A stretch of DNA of 46,721 bases. It comes from Macromonas bipunctata (GTDB taxonomy: Bacteria > Pseudomonadota > Gammaproteobacteria > Burkholderiales > Burkholderiaceae_C). Shown here one piece after another: positions 45,605 through 46,721 of this stretch. A program made the translations under genes and the position numbers. The stretch is taken from positions 1 to 46,721 of the forward strand of contig NZ_NWBQ01000001.1 of assembly GCF_002837135.1 (NCBI RefSeq), in the 5' to 3' direction. Numbering within the stretch: position 1 is the stretch's first letter; every line of letters starts with the position of its first letter. The notes beneath the pieces were generated by a model. The model ran no database searches and was not told the origin of the DNA. It saw only the letters and a program-made list of their open reading frames with translations.

Positions 45605-46714
45605 TCAGACGGCGGTCGTCAGTTCCAGCACCAACGGGCTGCGGAAGGTTGAGGACGGCATCCACGGCAGTTGGTCGGCCACGCGCTTGTACTGCGGCAC
45701 CACCTTGTGGAATTCCTCGAACGCGATCTTGACCGCCATGCGGGCGATGGCGGTGCCCAGGCAGGCGTGCACGCCGCCACCAAAGCCCAGGTGGCCACGC
45801 GGCTTGCGGGTGATGTCGTACACGTCGGGGTTGGGGAACTGGCGTTCGTCGCGGTTGCCTGAGCCGTAGGCCAAGCACACAAAGTCGCCTTCCTTCATGG
45901 TCTGGCCGTGCAGCTCGACATCCTTCATCAGGCGGCGGCGGAAGCGTTGCGCCGAAGTGTTGAAGCGCAGGCTTTCCTCGATCGCGTCGGGCAGCAGCGA
46001 CGGGTCGGCCACCAGGGCCTTCTGGGCGTCGAGGTAGGTTGCCAGGTTGTAGGCGAACATCATCATGAAGCCGCCCAGAGACTCCACACCCGCCATGATG
46101 AGGGTGGTGGTGGTCAGCAGCACTTCGTTGTCGTCCAGGCGGTCGCCGTCGATCTCGGCCAGCGCAAAGTTGCTGATCAAGTCGTCGCGCGGCTCGGCAC
46201 GGCGCATGGCGATGACCTGGGCCGCGTAGTCCTTCATCCAGTTGAAGGCGGCGATGTGCTCGGGGCCCTTGGTGCGGGTGCGGGCGTCGGACTGCACCAT
46301 CAGCACGGCGTTGTCGCGCACGATCTTCTCGTCCACGATGGCCTCGGCGCCCATGGGCAGGCCCAGCGCGGCCATCAGCACCTTGACGGTGAACTTGGAC
46401 GAGGTGTCCTTGAAGTCGAAGTTGTCCACGCCCTTGAGCTGGCCGAACACCTCTTGCGCCACGGCACGGATAGGCTCTTCGAGCGCCATCAGGTTGCGCT
46501 TCATGAAGGCGTGCTGGATCAGGCCGCGCAGGCGGTCGTGCTTTGGTGGGTCGGAGCTGCCCAGGGTGGCACCGGCGCGGCCCGGCAGTTCGGTCATCAG
46601 GTTGCCGCTGGCGCTGGAGTAGGTCTGCCAGTCCTGGCCGGCGGACACGATGTCGGCGTAGCGCGACAGGATCCACATCTGGGCTTCTTCGCTCCAGAAG
46701 CAGGGCAATCGCAT
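45605..46714 (-). CDS. Cytochrome P450, N-terminus probably incomplete or out of frame
   Basis: This 369-residue soluble bacterial P450 is probably the oxygenase of a class I system with the ferredoxin and reductase that follow. Visible motifs are the I-helix LIMAGVESLGGFM, the K-helix ExxR in EESLRF, YGSGNRDERQFPNPDVYDIT and the haem-binding FGGGVHACLGTAIARM. The I-helix acid-alcohol pair is Glu-Ser rather than the common Asp/Glu-Thr. The sequence begins at MRLPCFWSEEAQMWILSRYADI, whereas homologues have about 40-50 more residues. TAA lies immediately before the ATG; removing one A from the AAA run would extend the frame as G-V-M-R-L. The window ends 7 bases upstream, so this cannot be settled. 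The substrate may be an aromatic ether or acid, given the lig genes. Confidence 0.85.
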   Translation of the reverse strand: MRLPCFWSEEAQMWILSRYADIVSAGQDWQTYSSASGNLMTELPGRAGATLGSSDPPKHDRLRGLIQHAFMKRNLMALEEPIRAVAQEVFGQLKGVDNFDFKDTSSKFTVKVLMAALGLPMGAEAIVDEKIVRDNAVLMVQSDARTRTKGPEHIAAFNWMKDYAAQVIAMRRAEPRDDLISNFALAEIDGDRLDDNEVLLTTTTLIMAGVESLGGFMMMFAYNLATYLDAQKALVADPSLLPDAIEESLRFNTSAQRFRRRLMKDVELHGQTMKEGDFVCLAYGSGNRDERQFPNPDVYDITRKPRGHLGFGGGVHACLGTAIARMAVKIAFEEFHKVVPQYKRVADQLPWMPSSTFRSPLVLELTTAV

Positions 46715-46721
46715 TTACCCC

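Overview
The window is GC-rich, densely coding chromosomal DNA that looks like a betaproteobacterium of the Burkholderiales, most likely Comamonadaceae. The grounds are the style of the chemoreceptors, the grpE-dnaK-dnaJ block, a protocatechuate 4,5-cleavage (lig/pmd type) operon, and strong third-position GC that creates long antisense shadow frames. No rRNA, tRNA or CRISPR array was seen.

Region 1 (1-14374) is a signal-transduction island. It holds two methyl-accepting chemotaxis proteins at its outer edges (99-1640 and 12950-14374), three hybrid histidine kinases, two HD-GYP response regulators and one stand-alone receiver. The left arm runs rightward and the right arm leftward, meeting near 6043/6098. 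The first chemoreceptor carries a periplasmic CXXCH haem-c motif. Three genes here are damaged: a 2-bp TG duplication in HD-GYP regulator 1, an out-of-frame poly-C tract before the receiver of kinase 2, and an in-frame amber codon in HD-GYP regulator 2, whose catalytic residues are also degenerate.

Region 2 (14367-18304) is dnaJ, dnaK and grpE on the minus strand. grpE and dnaK each have a sigma32-like CTTGAAA element upstream.

Region 3 (about 18330-33290) is a visibly more AT-rich island carrying a complete enterobacterial-style (type II) cellulose locus. The minus strand has bcsR-bcsQ-bcsA-bcsB-bcsZ-bcsC plus a small TPR-like lipoprotein. The plus strand has bcsE-bcsF-bcsG, starting from a 120-bp AT-rich divergent promoter region. 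The genes overlap by 1-13 bp or lie only a few bp apart. bcsQ has an in-frame TGA at codon 26, which recalls the known bcsQ nonsense mutation of E. coli K-12. Cellulose synthesis here should be controlled by c-di-GMP through BcsA PilZ and the BcsE RxGD motif, the same messenger degraded by HD-GYP proteins of region 1.

Region 4 (33324-41502) is a catabolic locus for protocatechuate by 4,5-ring cleavage. It has a LysR regulator divergent from a ModA-like protein without an obvious signal peptide, then ligJ-ligK-ligI-ligA-ligB-ligC on the plus strand, closed by a strong hairpin. An IS200/IS605-type element with an intact tnpB and no tnpA sits just before ligJ. It separates the operon from its upstream gene and apparently from a good Shine-Dalgarno sequence.

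Region 5 (41527-46721) holds a SpmA/SpmB-type fused membrane protein, an aldo/keto reductase, and on the minus strand a class I cytochrome P450 system (P450, [2Fe-2S] ferredoxin, FAD reductase). This could feed an aromatic substrate into the ring-cleavage pathway. The P450 start lies at the window edge and looks N-terminally short.
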